Below, in pieces: positions 16,249 through 25,404 of a stretch of DNA of 64,000 nt. The first letter of the stretch is position 1; each line of letters begins with the position of its first letter. Origin of the DNA: Acinetobacter pittii (GTDB taxonomy: Bacteria; Pseudomonadota; Gammaproteobacteria; Pseudomonadales; Moraxellaceae); assembly GCF_034067285.1 (NCBI RefSeq), contig NZ_CP139286.1, forward strand, positions 1,922,001 to 1,986,000, in the 5' to 3' direction. The notes beneath the pieces were generated by a model that was given only the letters and a program-made list of their open reading frames with translations, was not told the origin of the DNA and ran no database searches. The translations under genes and the position numbers were made by a program.

Positions 16249-18963
16249 ATGAAAAAAAAATACAATGTTCGATCTCAGGTAACCCCCAAGATTGGCAAAA
16301 CAATTCTTAAATTAAGCACCCTTAGTTTAAGCATGATGTGTCTTACGATGGCACAAGCAGCAGAAACAGAACAATCAAGTACCGATGAAAAACCAACAAA
16401 AGTCGTAAAAGTTGCGGTGACAGGTTCTTCAATTAAAGGGGTTGCAGCACAAAGTGCTTCGCCCATTACTATCGTAAAAGTTGACGAAATTTTAAAACAA
16501 GGGGTGACAACAACCGAAGAGGCCTTAGCAAAAATCAGTGCAAATCAATCAAGTTTTGTTACTGCGCAAAATGTAGGCGCTAGTGGAACTGTAGGGTCAG
16601 CAGCAGATCTCCGAGGAATTGGTGCCAATAAAACCTTAATCTTACTTAATGGTCGTCGGTTGGCTGCAAATGCATATGATAGCGGCGTCACAAACTTAAA
16701 TATTATTCCACTCGCTATGTTAGATCGCATTGAGGTCTTACGAGATGGAGCATCAGCAATTTATGGTACAGATGCGATTGGTGGTGTAATCAACTTCATT
16801 ACTAAAAAACAATTTACTGGTTTAAACATCAGTGGAGGTTTGACACAACCAGAGCAAAATGGGGGGGATACACAAGATGTAAGCGTATTTGGTGGTTATG
16901 GTGATCTTGATGAAAATGGCTTCAATATCTTTGGTGTCGTTGATTATCGACATGGCAACGATGTTATGGCTAAAGATCGTAAAGTTAGTAAACGCGGAGG
17001 ATTATTGCCAGAGTTAGGTATTACAAAAGGTAGTAGTGGTAGTTTTCCTGCTAACTTTTATGACACAAAAACTGGTACCGAAGGAAACCCATATGCAGCA
17101 ACTGGATGCGGGAATAACCCGCTCGTGTACGCTCAAGGTGGATTCTGCCGCTATAACAGTCAAGCAGTGATTGGAATTGTTCCAAAAACTGAAGATATCT
17201 CAGCATTGGGACGCGCTACTTTTAAGCTAAATGACAATTTAAATGCTGTAGCAGAATATGTTTACGCACGCAATGAAATTACTACTTCTGTCGCTCCAGA
17301 CGTTTTCTTCGATTTAACATTGAATCCTGATAGTAAATATTATCCAGGTAATGGAATTACACCTGCTATGAATAAAGTCAGTGGCCCACTTGAACTTTAT
17401 ATTCGTTCTCAAGCTGGTAATCGTGTTAGTTCTAGTATTAATGAGTCACATCGAATATTCGGTGGTTTAGAAGGCGAAGCTTATGGTTGGGATATCAATA
17501 CCGGTATTACTTATGCTCATAGCGAAGCAGAAGACCGGCTAAACAGTGGATATCTTAACTACAAAAAAACTCAAGAAGCTTTAAATAATGGGGTTTTAAA
17601 CCCTTTTGGACCACAAGCACCAAAAGATGCGGGTTTATGGGATACACTGGGCGTAACTGGTACTTATTTAAAAGCAGATGTTGATTCAACTACTGTTGAT
17701 TTCACTGCTAGTCGACCTATATTTACATTACCAGCAGGTGACGTTGGTTTTGCAGTAGGAGCTAGCTATCGCCATGATGAATGGACCTCAAACGTGGTTT
17801 CTGAAGTGGCTAGTCAAGCACCAAGTACAGGGGTTGATCCTGATGAACCTACAAATAAAGGAAAAAGAGATATTAAAGCAGTCTTTACTGAACTGCATAT
17901 TCCATTACATAAAACATTAGAGGCTCAACTTGCAGCCCGTTACGATGATTATAGTGATTTCGGAGATACGTTTAATCCTAAATTCGCACTTCGCTGGGAA
18001 CCAATTAAACAATTAATGTTTCGTACCTCTTATAGCACAGGATTTAGAGCACCAACTTTATGGGAAGTAAATGCTCCTAACTCTATAACAAATACTTCAG
18101 CTTACTATAATGATCCTGTACTTTGTCCGAATGGCCCTCCTAAAAATCCAGGAGATACTCTTCCACCTGGTGGTGTTGCCAGCCGTGATTGCGAAACCCA
18201 ATTTGACCGCAAAAATGGAGGAAATAAAGATCTTGATCCTGAGGAATCAAAATCGTTTACAGCTGGTTTGGTTCTAGAACCAATTAAGAATTTAGTTCTA
18301 ACTTTAGACTACTTTAATATTGAAGTTGAAAACCAAATAGCAGCATTACCTGAAGGTGATATTTTTAACAATCCAACAAAATATGCCGATAAGTTCGTAC
18401 GTAATCCAGATGGAACACTTAATCATATCATTACAACTCAAGACAATATGGGTGACTTAAAAACTTCAGGAGTTGATGTAAGTTTAAACTATATAACACC
18501 AATGACAGCAACAGGTCGATTTGGTTTTGGAATTGATGGAACTTATGTCATTAAATATAAATATCAAAATGAAAAAGATGGGGAATGGATTAGTAGTTTA
18601 GGAGCATATGTTGGAGATGCTCCAATTATTCGTTGGAAACATACTGCTAATTTATATTGGAATTACCAAAACTGGGGTGTAAATTTCCAACAACAATTCA
18701 CTCGTGGTTACGATGACCAAAATTCAAGTTCTTCTGTTGCGGAAGGTTATCGCGATCATAAAGTAAGCGACTATACAATTTATAATATTTCAGGAACATA
18801 CAAAGGCTTTAAAAATCTAGAAGTTACAGCAGGTATTAAGAATATCTTTGATGAAGACCCTCCTGCTTCAAATGTTGGTGACAACTTCCAAATGGGATAT
18901 GACCCACGTTACGCAGATCCTTTAGGACGTACCTACTTTGTACGAGGTACATATAAGTTCTAA
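16249..18963 (+). CDS. TonB-dependent outer-membrane receptor
   Basis: A 904-aa receptor with a signal peptide ending near MAQAAE (residue 39) and a plug domain about 52-180. The plug carries ADLRGIGANKTLILLNGRR and IEVLRDGASAIYGTDAIGGV. A 22-stranded barrel follows, closing with a C-terminal aromatic (RGTYKF). The L-R-G-x-G-x-N-x-T-L-x-L-x-N-G-R-R form is typical of receptors of the non-siderophore type found in nutrient scavenging. It begins an operon with tonB, exbB and two exbD genes and diverges from a peptide ABC operon. No Fur-like box or siderophore gene is near. A peptide-type ligand is inferred from context only. Confidence 0.93.
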   Translation: MKKKYNVRSQVTPKIGKTILKLSTLSLSMMCLTMAQAAETEQSSTDEKPTKVVKVAVTGSSIKGVAAQSASPITIVKVDEILKQGVTTTEEALAKISANQSSFVTAQNVGASGTVGSAADLRGIGANKTLILLNGRRLAANAYDSGVTNLNIIPLAMLDRIEVLRDGASAIYGTDAIGGVINFITKKQFTGLNISGGLTQPEQNGGDTQDVSVFGGYGDLDENGFNIFGVVDYRHGNDVMAKDRKVSKRGGLLPELGITKGSSGSFPANFYDTKTGTEGNPYAATGCGNNPLVYAQGGFCRYNSQAVIGIVPKTEDISALGRATFKLNDNLNAVAEYVYARNEITTSVAPDVFFDLTLNPDSKYYPGNGITPAMNKVSGPLELYIRSQAGNRVSSSINESHRIFGGLEGEAYGWDINTGITYAHSEAEDRLNSGYLNYKKTQEALNNGVLNPFGPQAPKDAGLWDTLGVTGTYLKADVDSTTVDFTASRPIFTLPAGDVGFAVGASYRHDEWTSNVVSEVASQAPSTGVDPDEPTNKGKRDIKAVFTELHIPLHKTLEAQLAARYDDYSDFGDTFNPKFALRWEPIKQLMFRTSYSTGFRAPTLWEVNAPNSITNTSAYYNDPVLCPNGPPKNPGDTLPPGGVASRDCETQFDRKNGGNKDLDPEESKSFTAGLVLEPIKNLVLTLDYFNIEVENQIAALPEGDIFNNPTKYADKFVRNPDGTLNHIITTQDNMGDLKTSGVDVSLNYITPMTATGRFGFGIDGTYVIKYKYQNEKDGEWISSLGAYVGDAPIIRWKHTANLYWNYQNWGVNFQQQFTRGYDDQNSSSSVAEGYRDHKVSDYTIYNISGTYKGFKNLEVTAGIKNIFDEDPPASNVGDNFQMGYDPRYADPLGRTYFVRGTYKF

Positions 18964-18967
18964 ATGG

Positions 18968-19010
18968 TTGTTCTGCAAATATAACTCTCAACAGTTAGTT
19001 TGCAGAACAA
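18968..19010 (+). other. strong hairpin between receptor gene and tonB
   Basis: TTGTTCTGCAAA (18968-18979) and TTTGCAGAACAA (18999-19010) are perfectly complementary over 12 bp, and AACT/AGTT can pair inside. No T run follows, so simple termination is unlikely. It may stabilise the receptor mRNA or lower read-through into tonB. Confidence 0.6.
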
Positions 19011-19072
19011 ATACTCATTCTTAGCCAAACAGTCATTTAAAAAATTGTTTGTCTACAGTTTCAGGAGTAACT

Positions 19073-19789
19073 ATGGGCATGACTTTTACAGACATAGAAA
19101 ATAAATCTGCCAAACGCCTAATTGGTATTGCTGCAGTCATTTTTCTGCATCTTCTTGTTGCCTATATTCTGATGTCAGGTTTAGCAAACAATATTCAAAA
19201 ACCAGCAGAAAAACCTGTGGAATTACAAATTATTCAGGATATTAAGCCGCCGCCTCCTCCACCAAAGCCGGAAGAGCATAAACCAAAGGAAAAACCACCT
19301 GAGCCACCCAAAATAGTAGAAAAAGTTGCCAAGGTTCCAGAGCCGCCTAAACAAGTAGAGAAAGTAGCAACACCGGTACAAAAAACGACACCAGTGGCTC
19401 AACCGACTAAAGTGGCTACCCCAGTTGCTGCGGCACCTAGCACTCCATCTCCAAGCCCTGTTGCTGCACCAGCTCCAGTGGCTGCTGCGCCGGCACCAAA
19501 ACCAGCTGGTGTAAGTCGTGGAGTTTCGGAAGGCTCTGCTGGCTGTGAAAAACCGGAATATCCTCGTGAAGCACTGATGAATGAAGAACAAGGAACGGTG
19601 CGTATACGTGTTTTAGTTGATACATCCGGCAAAGTCATTGATGCCAAAGTAAAAAAATCGAGTGGTAGCAAAATTTTAGATAAGGCGGCAACTAAAGCTT
19701 ACAGCTTATGTACGTTCAAACCAGCAATGAAAGATGGTGTGCCTCAGCAAGATTGGTATGAAATTGAATATCCATTCGTAATTGAATAA
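19073..19789 (+). CDS. tonB: energy transducer TonB
   Basis: A TonB protein of 238 aa. It has one N-terminal transmembrane helix (about 17-36, LIGIAAVIFLHLLVAYILMS), whose His is the residue essential in TonB. A long Pro/Lys/Glu then Pro/Ala spacer follows (about 48-145), and then the C-terminal TonB domain with YPREALMNEEQGTVRIRVLV. The start is the ATG at 19073, which has AGGAG five bases upstream. A TTG at 19049 in frame is not supported. A dedicated TonB next to its receptor suggests that this receptor does not rely on the housekeeping TonB. Confidence 0.94.
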   Translation: MGMTFTDIENKSAKRLIGIAAVIFLHLLVAYILMSGLANNIQKPAEKPVELQIIQDIKPPPPPPKPEEHKPKEKPPEPPKIVEKVAKVPEPPKQVEKVATPVQKTTPVAQPTKVATPVAAAPSTPSPSPVAAPAPVAAAPAPKPAGVSRGVSEGSAGCEKPEYPREALMNEEQGTVRIRVLVDTSGKVIDAKVKKSSGSKILDKAATKAYSLCTFKPAMKDGVPQQDWYEIEYPFVIE

Positions 19790-19829
19790 ACAATTGAATT
19801 AGTAAGAAATTAAAAAATATTGGAGATAT

Positions 19830-20711
19830 ATGATGAAAAAATCAACTCAACCTTTAGTTCGTTTCGCTTCTGCAAGTCTAATCGCAGCTTGCTCGTTATT
19901 TCCATTAAGCTCAGTTTTCGCAGAAGAAACAAGCAATGCACCTGTAGCCACAGCAACCACTGAAGCCACATCAAATACAAATACTCCAACCCCACCACCA
20001 AAGCCCGCAACGAGTGAAACTGTTAAAAATCCTTATGGTCTAGAAGCCCTTTGGCGTGAAGGTGACTTAGTTGCTAAGTCTACATTATTTATTTTAGTAC
20101 TCATGTCGATTGGAACTTGGTACATCATCATTTCTAAACTATTGCAGCAAGGTAAAGTCAAACGCCAAGGCAAAGAAGCTGAAAAACATTTCTGGGAGGC
20201 TACTTCCCTTGATAATGCTGCGGAAGGTTTAGAACAAAGTAGTGCTTATCGCTTTATTGCAGAAAAAGGCATTAATTCAACTAAATCACACGGCGGTTCT
20301 TTACTTGAACGAATCGATTTTAATACATGGGTAAGCATTTCTATCCAACGCGCAATTGAAAAAATACAAAATCATTTAGGTGGTGGTTTAGCCTTTTTAG
20401 CGACGGTAGGTTCTACTGCACCATTTGTTGGACTTTTTGGTACTGTATGGGGAATTTATCACGCATTAACAGCCATCGGTATCTCAGGTCAAGCATCTAT
20501 CGATAAAGTTGCGGGCCCCGTTGGTGAAGCTTTAATTATGACGGCTATTGGTCTTGCAGTCGCAGTACCTGCTGTACTGGGATACAACTGGCTTACTCGC
20601 CGCAATAAAGCTGTTATGGAAAATGTCCGTTCATTTGGCTCAGATTTACACGCGGTTTTATTAAGTGGAGAAATTAATACCAATAATTCAGTTAACCGTA
20701 ATATTAAATAA
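19830..20711 (+). CDS. exbB: ExbB-type proton channel subunit with N-terminal extension
   Basis: A MotA/TolQ/ExbB protein of 293 aa. It has a cleavable-looking signal sequence (about 1-33, ending SSVFAEE) and a Thr/Pro-rich stretch before TM1, as in the longer ExbB form of many Proteobacteria. Three membrane helices follow, with the conserved FLATVGSTAPFVGLFGTVWG and EALIMTAIGLAVAVPAVLGY segments. It forms the pentameric proton channel that drives TonB. GGAG lies before the ATG-ATG start. The gene is 40 bp after tonB and 15 bp before the first exbD. Confidence 0.94.
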   Translation: MMKKSTQPLVRFASASLIAACSLFPLSSVFAEETSNAPVATATTEATSNTNTPTPPPKPATSETVKNPYGLEALWREGDLVAKSTLFILVLMSIGTWYIIISKLLQQGKVKRQGKEAEKHFWEATSLDNAAEGLEQSSAYRFIAEKGINSTKSHGGSLLERIDFNTWVSISIQRAIEKIQNHLGGGLAFLATVGSTAPFVGLFGTVWGIYHALTAIGISGQASIDKVAGPVGEALIMTAIGLAVAVPAVLGYNWLTRRNKAVMENVRSFGSDLHAVLLSGEINTNNSVNRNIK

Positions 20712-20726
20712 TCAGGAGCAAACATT

Positions 20727-21149
20727 ATGGGTATGAGTGTTGGTTCTGAAGATGATGATGAAATGATTGGAACAATTAACACGACACCTCTGGTAGATGT
20801 CATGTTGGTTTTACTTATTATTTTTCTTATTACTATTCCAGTAGTTACACATACGGTTCCAGTGAAACTACCAGAAGAAAAAAATACTCCGTACGCAACC
20901 ACGCCTGAAAATATTCAACTCTCAGTCAATAAGACAGGAGATATTTTCTGGAACGAAAGTTATGTACCGAATAAAGAAATATTGTTAGCAAAATTACAAG
21001 CCGTGGCACAAAAAAGACCACAGCCTGAGGTACATATTCGAGGAGATCAGCTTACCCATTTTGAAGCGATAGATCAGGTCATTAGTACAACCAAACAAGC
21101 TGGTATTGGCAAAATTGCCTTTGTTACTACCCCACCAGCCTCCCCGTAA
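20727..21149 (+). CDS. exbD: ExbD-type biopolymer transport protein (first copy)
   Basis: A 140-aa protein with a short cytoplasmic start, one TM helix (VDVMLVLLIIFLITIPVVTH, about 25-44) and a periplasmic domain. The membrane aspartate needed for proton use is present in TPLVDVMLVLL (D26). CAGGAG precedes the ATG. It is followed at 19 bp by a second exbD. The two copies share the M-G-M-x-V-G-S opening, so they are likely a tandem duplication. Confidence 0.94.
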   Translation: MGMSVGSEDDDEMIGTINTTPLVDVMLVLLIIFLITIPVVTHTVPVKLPEEKNTPYATTPENIQLSVNKTGDIFWNESYVPNKEILLAKLQAVAQKRPQPEVHIRGDQLTHFEAIDQVISTTKQAGIGKIAFVTTPPASP

Positions 21150-21168
21150 TGATTTTAAGGAGAATTTT

Positions 21169-21582
21169 ATGGGTATGAATGTCGGTTCAAATAATGATGA
21201 CGATGTAATGTTGGAAGTCAATATGACACCGCTTATTGATGTCATGCTGGTACTTATTATTATGTTTATTATTACTATACCTGCACCAAACAACGCGATT
21301 AATATTAATTTACCAAATGGGACACCACCACCAACAAATGAAAAGCCACCGGAAGTAATTGATGTAAGAATTGATGCAGCAGGTAAAGTGTTTTGGAATA
21401 ACCAAGAGGTTTCTGACCGTACGGCATTAGAAACTTTATTTCAAACTGTTGTTGCCAAAAAAGATCAAGACCAGATCAAACTCAAACCAGACAAAATGGC
21501 TGAATATAAAAATGTAGCAATGGTCATGGCTACAGCACAGCGTTTAGGGGTCACTAAAATTGGAATTGTGAGTAATAATTAA
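21169..21582 (+). CDS. exbD: ExbD-type biopolymer transport protein (second copy)
   Basis: The protein is 137 aa from the ATG at 21169, which has AAGGAG (21157-21162) upstream. A further in-frame ATG at 21106 lies inside the first exbD and is not favoured. It has the same layout: MGMNVGSNNDDD, the D-containing TM helix in TPLIDVMLVLIIMFIITIPA, then a periplasmic domain. Paired ExbD paralogues (ExbD1/ExbD2) are known in Xanthomonas, where the second copy has a separate role. The gene ends the rightward operon before a strong terminator. Confidence 0.92.
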   Translation: MGMNVGSNNDDDVMLEVNMTPLIDVMLVLIIMFIITIPAPNNAININLPNGTPPPTNEKPPEVIDVRIDAAGKVFWNNQEVSDRTALETLFQTVVAKKDQDQIKLKPDKMAEYKNVAMVMATAQRLGVTKIGIVSNN

Positions 21583-21610
21583 GTCATACATTTAATTTAT
21601 TCTTTCAAAT

Positions 21611-21637
21611 AAAAAAGCCTCCGAAGAGGCTTTTTTT
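21611..21637. terminator. bidirectional terminator between exbD operon and glcB
   Basis: Six A and GCCTC pair with GAGGC across a CGAA tetraloop, followed by seven T. It serves both convergent transcripts. Confidence 0.9.
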
Positions 21638-21651
21638 ATGACAGGTTAAAA

Positions 21652-23817
21652 TTAGTCACCTGTATAACCTTTTAATTTTAAACGAGCAGCATGAAGTAAC
21701 GGCTCAGTATAACCTGAAGGCTGTTCACAACCTTTAAAGATAAGGTCTGAAGCTGCTTGGAAAGCAATGTTAGTTTCAAAGTTAGCAGCCATTGGTTTAT
21801 ACAATGAATCATTCGCATTTTGCTCATCAACAATTTTTGCCATGCGTTTAAGCACTTCTTCAACTTGTTCACGAGTCACGATACCGTGACGTAACCAGTT
21901 TGCAACGTGTTGAGAAGAAATACGTAAGGTTGCACGGTCTTCCATTAAGCCTACGTTATTAATATCAGGAACTTTCGAACAACCCACGCCTAAGTCAACC
22001 CAACGAACAACGTAACCTAAAATACCTTGGCAGTTATTTTCAAGCTCATTGTTAATCTCTTCTGCTGTCCAGTTTGTTTCTGGTGCAAATGGAGGAGTTA
22101 ACAAGTCATCTAATGACAACATTTCTTCAGCTTTTAACTGATCTTGACGTGCTTTTACATTCACTTGATGGTAATGCATCGCGTGAAGTACAGCACCTGT
22201 TGGAGATGGTACCCAAGCACATGAAGCACCCGCATTTGGATGTGCAGCTTTGGTTGCTAACATATCTTTCATGCTATCTGGTTTTGGCCACATGCCTTTA
22301 CCAATCTGTGCTTTACCTTGTAAACCACATTTCAAACCTATTGCAACGTTACGGTTTTCGTAAGCAGCAATCCATTTTTGTGTTTTAACAGCTTCTTTAC
22401 GAACAACTGGCGCAGCTTCCATAGAAGTATGGATTTCATCACCTGTACGGTCCATGAAACCAGTATTAATAAAGATCGTACGGTCTTTAGCAGCAGCAAT
22501 ACAGTTTTTCAAGTTTACAGATGTACGGCGCTCTTCATCCATAATACCGATTTTTAATGATTTAGGTGGCAACCCAATCGCCTGTTCAGCACGTTCAAAT
22601 AGCTCTACAGCAAACGCAACTTCTTCTGGTCCATGCATTTTTGGCTTAACAATATACATAGAACCTTTGCGTGAGTTCTTATTTTCGTTTGTACTACGGA
22701 TATCAGCAATTGATAACAATGGTGTTACCAATGCATCCATAATACCTTCAAAAATCTCTTCCCCATCTACTAAAATAGCTGGGTTAGTCATTAAGTGACC
22801 TACGTTACGAAGTAACATAAGTGAACGACCATGAAGTTTTGTAGTTCCACCAATTAAGTTTTTAATTTCGCGATCTTTATTTAAATCACGAACAATCGTT
22901 TTACCATTCTTTTCGATAGATTCTTGAAGCGTACCCTTCATTAAACCTAACCAGTTACGGTAACCTTCAACTTTTTCCTCTGCGTCCACAGCCGCAACAG
23001 AGTCTTCCAAATCTTGAATTGTGGTTACTGCCGCTTCAAATGTTAAATCTTTAACACCAGCAGAATCAGTTTGTCCAATTGGGCTAGAAGGGTCGATTTC
23101 AATAATGACATGAAGACCATTGCTTAATAGTACGACTTCTGAAGGATTTGCTTCTTCACCGTTGAAACCAACGAACTGAGCTTCATGAGCTAAGCCTGTT
23201 TTTGAACCATCTTTCAAAGTTACAACAAGTTTATTTTGGTCAATCGCATATTTTGTTGCATCTGCATGTGAACCTTGCGCAAGTGGGAAAACTTCATTTA
23301 AGAAATTTTTAGCAAACTCAATAACTTTTGCACCGCGTATAGGGTTATATCCTTTGCCTTTTTCAGCTCCACCTTCTTCAGAAATTACATCGAAGCCGTA
23401 AAGTGCATCATATAAAGAACCCCAACGAGCATTTGCTGCATTCAAGCAATAACGTGCATTACGTACAGGTACAACTAACTGTGGCCCTGCCAACAACGCA
23501 ATTTCTTCATCAACATTTTCAGTTGTGATTTGGAAGTCTTCAACTTCCGGTAATAAATAACCAATTTCAGTTAAGAACGCTTTATAAGCACCTAATTCAA
23601 ATTTGTTGTTACGGTGCCATTCATCAATTTTTGCTTGTAATTCATCACGCTTAGCCAATAATGCTTTATTTTTTGGGCTAAGATCGACAACAACTTGCTC
23701 AAAGTTCTTCCAGTAAGTTTCACTATCTAAACCAGAACCTGGTAAAGCTTCATTTTCGATAAAATCGTAAAGTTCTTTAGCAATCGCTAACTTGCCTTTT
23801 TGAATACGTGCAGTCAT
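21652..23817 (-). CDS. glcB: malate synthase G
   Basis: A 721-aa protein with the length and segments of malate synthase G (GlcB/AceB type G): [67 protein letters not shown] and [18 protein letters not shown]. It condenses glyoxylate with acetyl-CoA to malate as the second step of the glyoxylate shunt, cytosolic, needed for growth on acetate, ethanol and fatty acids. AGGAAAG precedes the ATG. A TATACT-like -10 lies upstream on the minus strand (23860-23865). It is monocistronic, between terminators. Confidence 0.97.
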   Translation of the reverse strand: MTARIQKGKLAIAKELYDFIENEALPGSGLDSETYWKNFEQVVVDLSPKNKALLAKRDELQAKIDEWHRNNKFELGAYKAFLTEIGYLLPEVEDFQITTENVDEEIALLAGPQLVVPVRNARYCLNAANARWGSLYDALYGFDVISEEGGAEKGKGYNPIRGAKVIEFAKNFLNEVFPLAQGSHADATKYAIDQNKLVVTLKDGSKTGLAHEAQFVGFNGEEANPSEVVLLSNGLHVIIEIDPSSPIGQTDSAGVKDLTFEAAVTTIQDLEDSVAAVDAEEKVEGYRNWLGLMKGTLQESIEKNGKTIVRDLNKDREIKNLIGGTTKLHGRSLMLLRNVGHLMTNPAILVDGEEIFEGIMDALVTPLLSIADIRSTNENKNSRKGSMYIVKPKMHGPEEVAFAVELFERAEQAIGLPPKSLKIGIMDEERRTSVNLKNCIAAAKDRTIFINTGFMDRTGDEIHTSMEAAPVVRKEAVKTQKWIAAYENRNVAIGLKCGLQGKAQIGKGMWPKPDSMKDMLATKAAHPNAGASCAWVPSPTGAVLHAMHYHQVNVKARQDQLKAEEMLSLDDLLTPPFAPETNWTAEEINNELENNCQGILGYVVRWVDLGVGCSKVPDINNVGLMEDRATLRISSQHVANWLRHGIVTREQVEEVLKRMAKIVDEQNANDSLYKPMAANFETNIAFQAASDLIFKGCEQPSGYTEPLLHAARLKLKGYTGD

Positions 23818-24184
23818 TGTCTTTCCTGAAGTTGCTACTTTTTATACCAAGAGAATCCTAGTATACCGATTTAAATTAAGCTGAATACTAATATCACATT
23901 CCTAAATAGTAAGCATTTTCCCTTGTAAAACTATTGACAAAGATAAATTTTTCTATAAAGGAAATATTAAAATTCTAACTAGGATTCCCAACAATTTATT
24001 CAATATTTAAAGATACTGAAACTAGACTTTTTGTTAACAGACAAAAAATTTCACTATCTTGTTTTTCTAAAGCGTATTTAGTTATATCAAACTTTACAGT
24101 GCGAAAAAGCACTATTTAACTAAATTTATCAATTTTTGTTGTAAAAAAAGCGCCCTGTTTAGAGCGCTTTTTATATCTATTTTT
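23818..24184. other. intergenic region between glcB and zapE
   Basis: 367 bp, A+T-rich. It holds the glcB promoter region, a plus-strand TTGACA at 23934-23939 with TATAAA 14 bp further on, an inverted repeat pair ATTTAGTTA/TAACTAAAT (24076-24084, 24117-24125) enclosing a small AGTGC/GCACT hairpin, and the terminator at 24145-24172. No open frame is convincing. A small RNA on the plus strand is possible (see findings). Confidence 0.4.
24145..24172. terminator. terminator downstream of zapE
   Basis: AAAAAGCGC pairs with GCGCTTTTT across a 10-nt loop. A and T tracts flank it on both sides, so it can work in both directions. It lies 13 bp past the zapE stop. Confidence 0.85.
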
Positions 24185-25327
24185 TTATGCGTTTTTAGTA
24201 TCATCAATATGACGATGTTCAGAATGTAAATATTCGTCAGATTGCATTTCGAGTAACCGTGAACGCGTACGCTCAATTTCAAATGCTAATTTTTCACCCT
24301 GATAAATATCAATAATACTATCTTGAGACGTTAAAAGTAATTTCACACCTCGATCATAGAATTCATCGACTAGGTAAATAAAACGACGTGTACCTTCTGA
24401 CAAGAAATCTGTCAAATGAGGAACATTACTGACTAGAACCGTATTATAAATATTTGCAATTTCAATAAAATCTGCTGGGCTACGTGGTTTAAAGCAGAGT
24501 TCAGAAAACTCACACCACAACACGTCTTCTGTATGTCCGAGTGTCTCGACAACACGGTTATTAATCACAATCGGCTCTTGAGAATGAGCTTGTGTATGAG
24601 TTAATGCATTAAAGCGCTCTGACATCCAGTTTTGTGCTTCATTACTTAATGGTGATTTAAATAATTGAGCCTGTTTTAGTACACGTAGACGATAGTCCAC
24701 GCCCGCATCTACATTTAAAACAGCACAGTTCTTTTTAACCATTTCAATTGTTGGTAAGAAGCGATCGCGATGAATACCGTTTTTATATAAGCCATCTGGG
24801 GCAATATTTGATGTTGCAATTAATGTCACACCGCGGACAAATAATTTTTGGAATAAATCACTCAAGATCATTGCATCTGTTACGTTTGATACAAAGAATT
24901 CATCAAAACAGATAACAACAGCATCTTTATAAATTTGGTCAGCTACAATTTCAAGCGGATTACGTTGGCCTGAAAGCTTATTTAGCTCTTTATGAACATG
25001 TTGCATGAAATGATGAAAATGCATACGCGTTTTACGGCGAAATGGCACAGACTCGTAAAATTGATCCATCAGCCAAGTTTTTCCACGACCTACTCCGCCC
25101 CACATATATACACCCTTAGGTGAAGTTTGGCGACGAAAACGACGGAAAGCTTTTTTAGAGGCTTTATAACGGTTTAAAAGTTCCTTCCATACGCGATCTA
25201 ATTCTTGCACTGCCTGTGCTTGCGCTTCATCTGCCATAAATTGGCCTGAAGCTAAAGCCTCAGCATAGCGTTCTGCTGGGGAAGAAGGAGTGAATGCAGT
25301 ACTATGAGAAGATTTTAAATTTAACAT
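24185..25327 (-). CDS. zapE: cell division protein ZapE (AFG1-like ATPase)
   Basis: A 380-aa P-loop ATPase of the AFG1/LACE1 family. Walker A is G-G-V-G-R-G-K-T at 77-84 and Walker B is VICFDEFFVSNV near residue 140. There is also an ATSNIAPDGLYKNG sensor region and the late FIYLVDEFYDRGVKLL segment typical of ZapE. In E. coli ZapE acts on FtsZ at the constricting septum under stress. It is monocistronic and read leftward toward a terminator. The AraC-family gene above is on the same strand, 77 bp away. Confidence 0.93.
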   Translation of the reverse strand: MLNLKSSHSTAFTPSSPAERYAEALASGQFMADEAQAQAVQELDRVWKELLNRYKASKKAFRRFRRQTSPKGVYMWGGVGRGKTWLMDQFYESVPFRRKTRMHFHHFMQHVHKELNKLSGQRNPLEIVADQIYKDAVVICFDEFFVSNVTDAMILSDLFQKLFVRGVTLIATSNIAPDGLYKNGIHRDRFLPTIEMVKKNCAVLNVDAGVDYRLRVLKQAQLFKSPLSNEAQNWMSERFNALTHTQAHSQEPIVINNRVVETLGHTEDVLWCEFSELCFKPRSPADFIEIANIYNTVLVSNVPHLTDFLSEGTRRFIYLVDEFYDRGVKLLLTSQDSIIDIYQGEKLAFEIERTRSRLLEMQSDEYLHSEHRHIDDTKNA

Positions 25328-25404
25328 ATCGTTTTATTTCAATTTTAACTGATGAGAGTATAGCGAACATTTTGTTCAACCACATTAGCTTTTAGCATCA
25401 AGAG

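Noticed and set aside
19223..19591. Open frame opposite tonB rich in Trp, Arg and Phe
   Set aside because: It is the mirror of the Pro/Lys/Ala-rich TonB spacer and has no ribosome site or homology.
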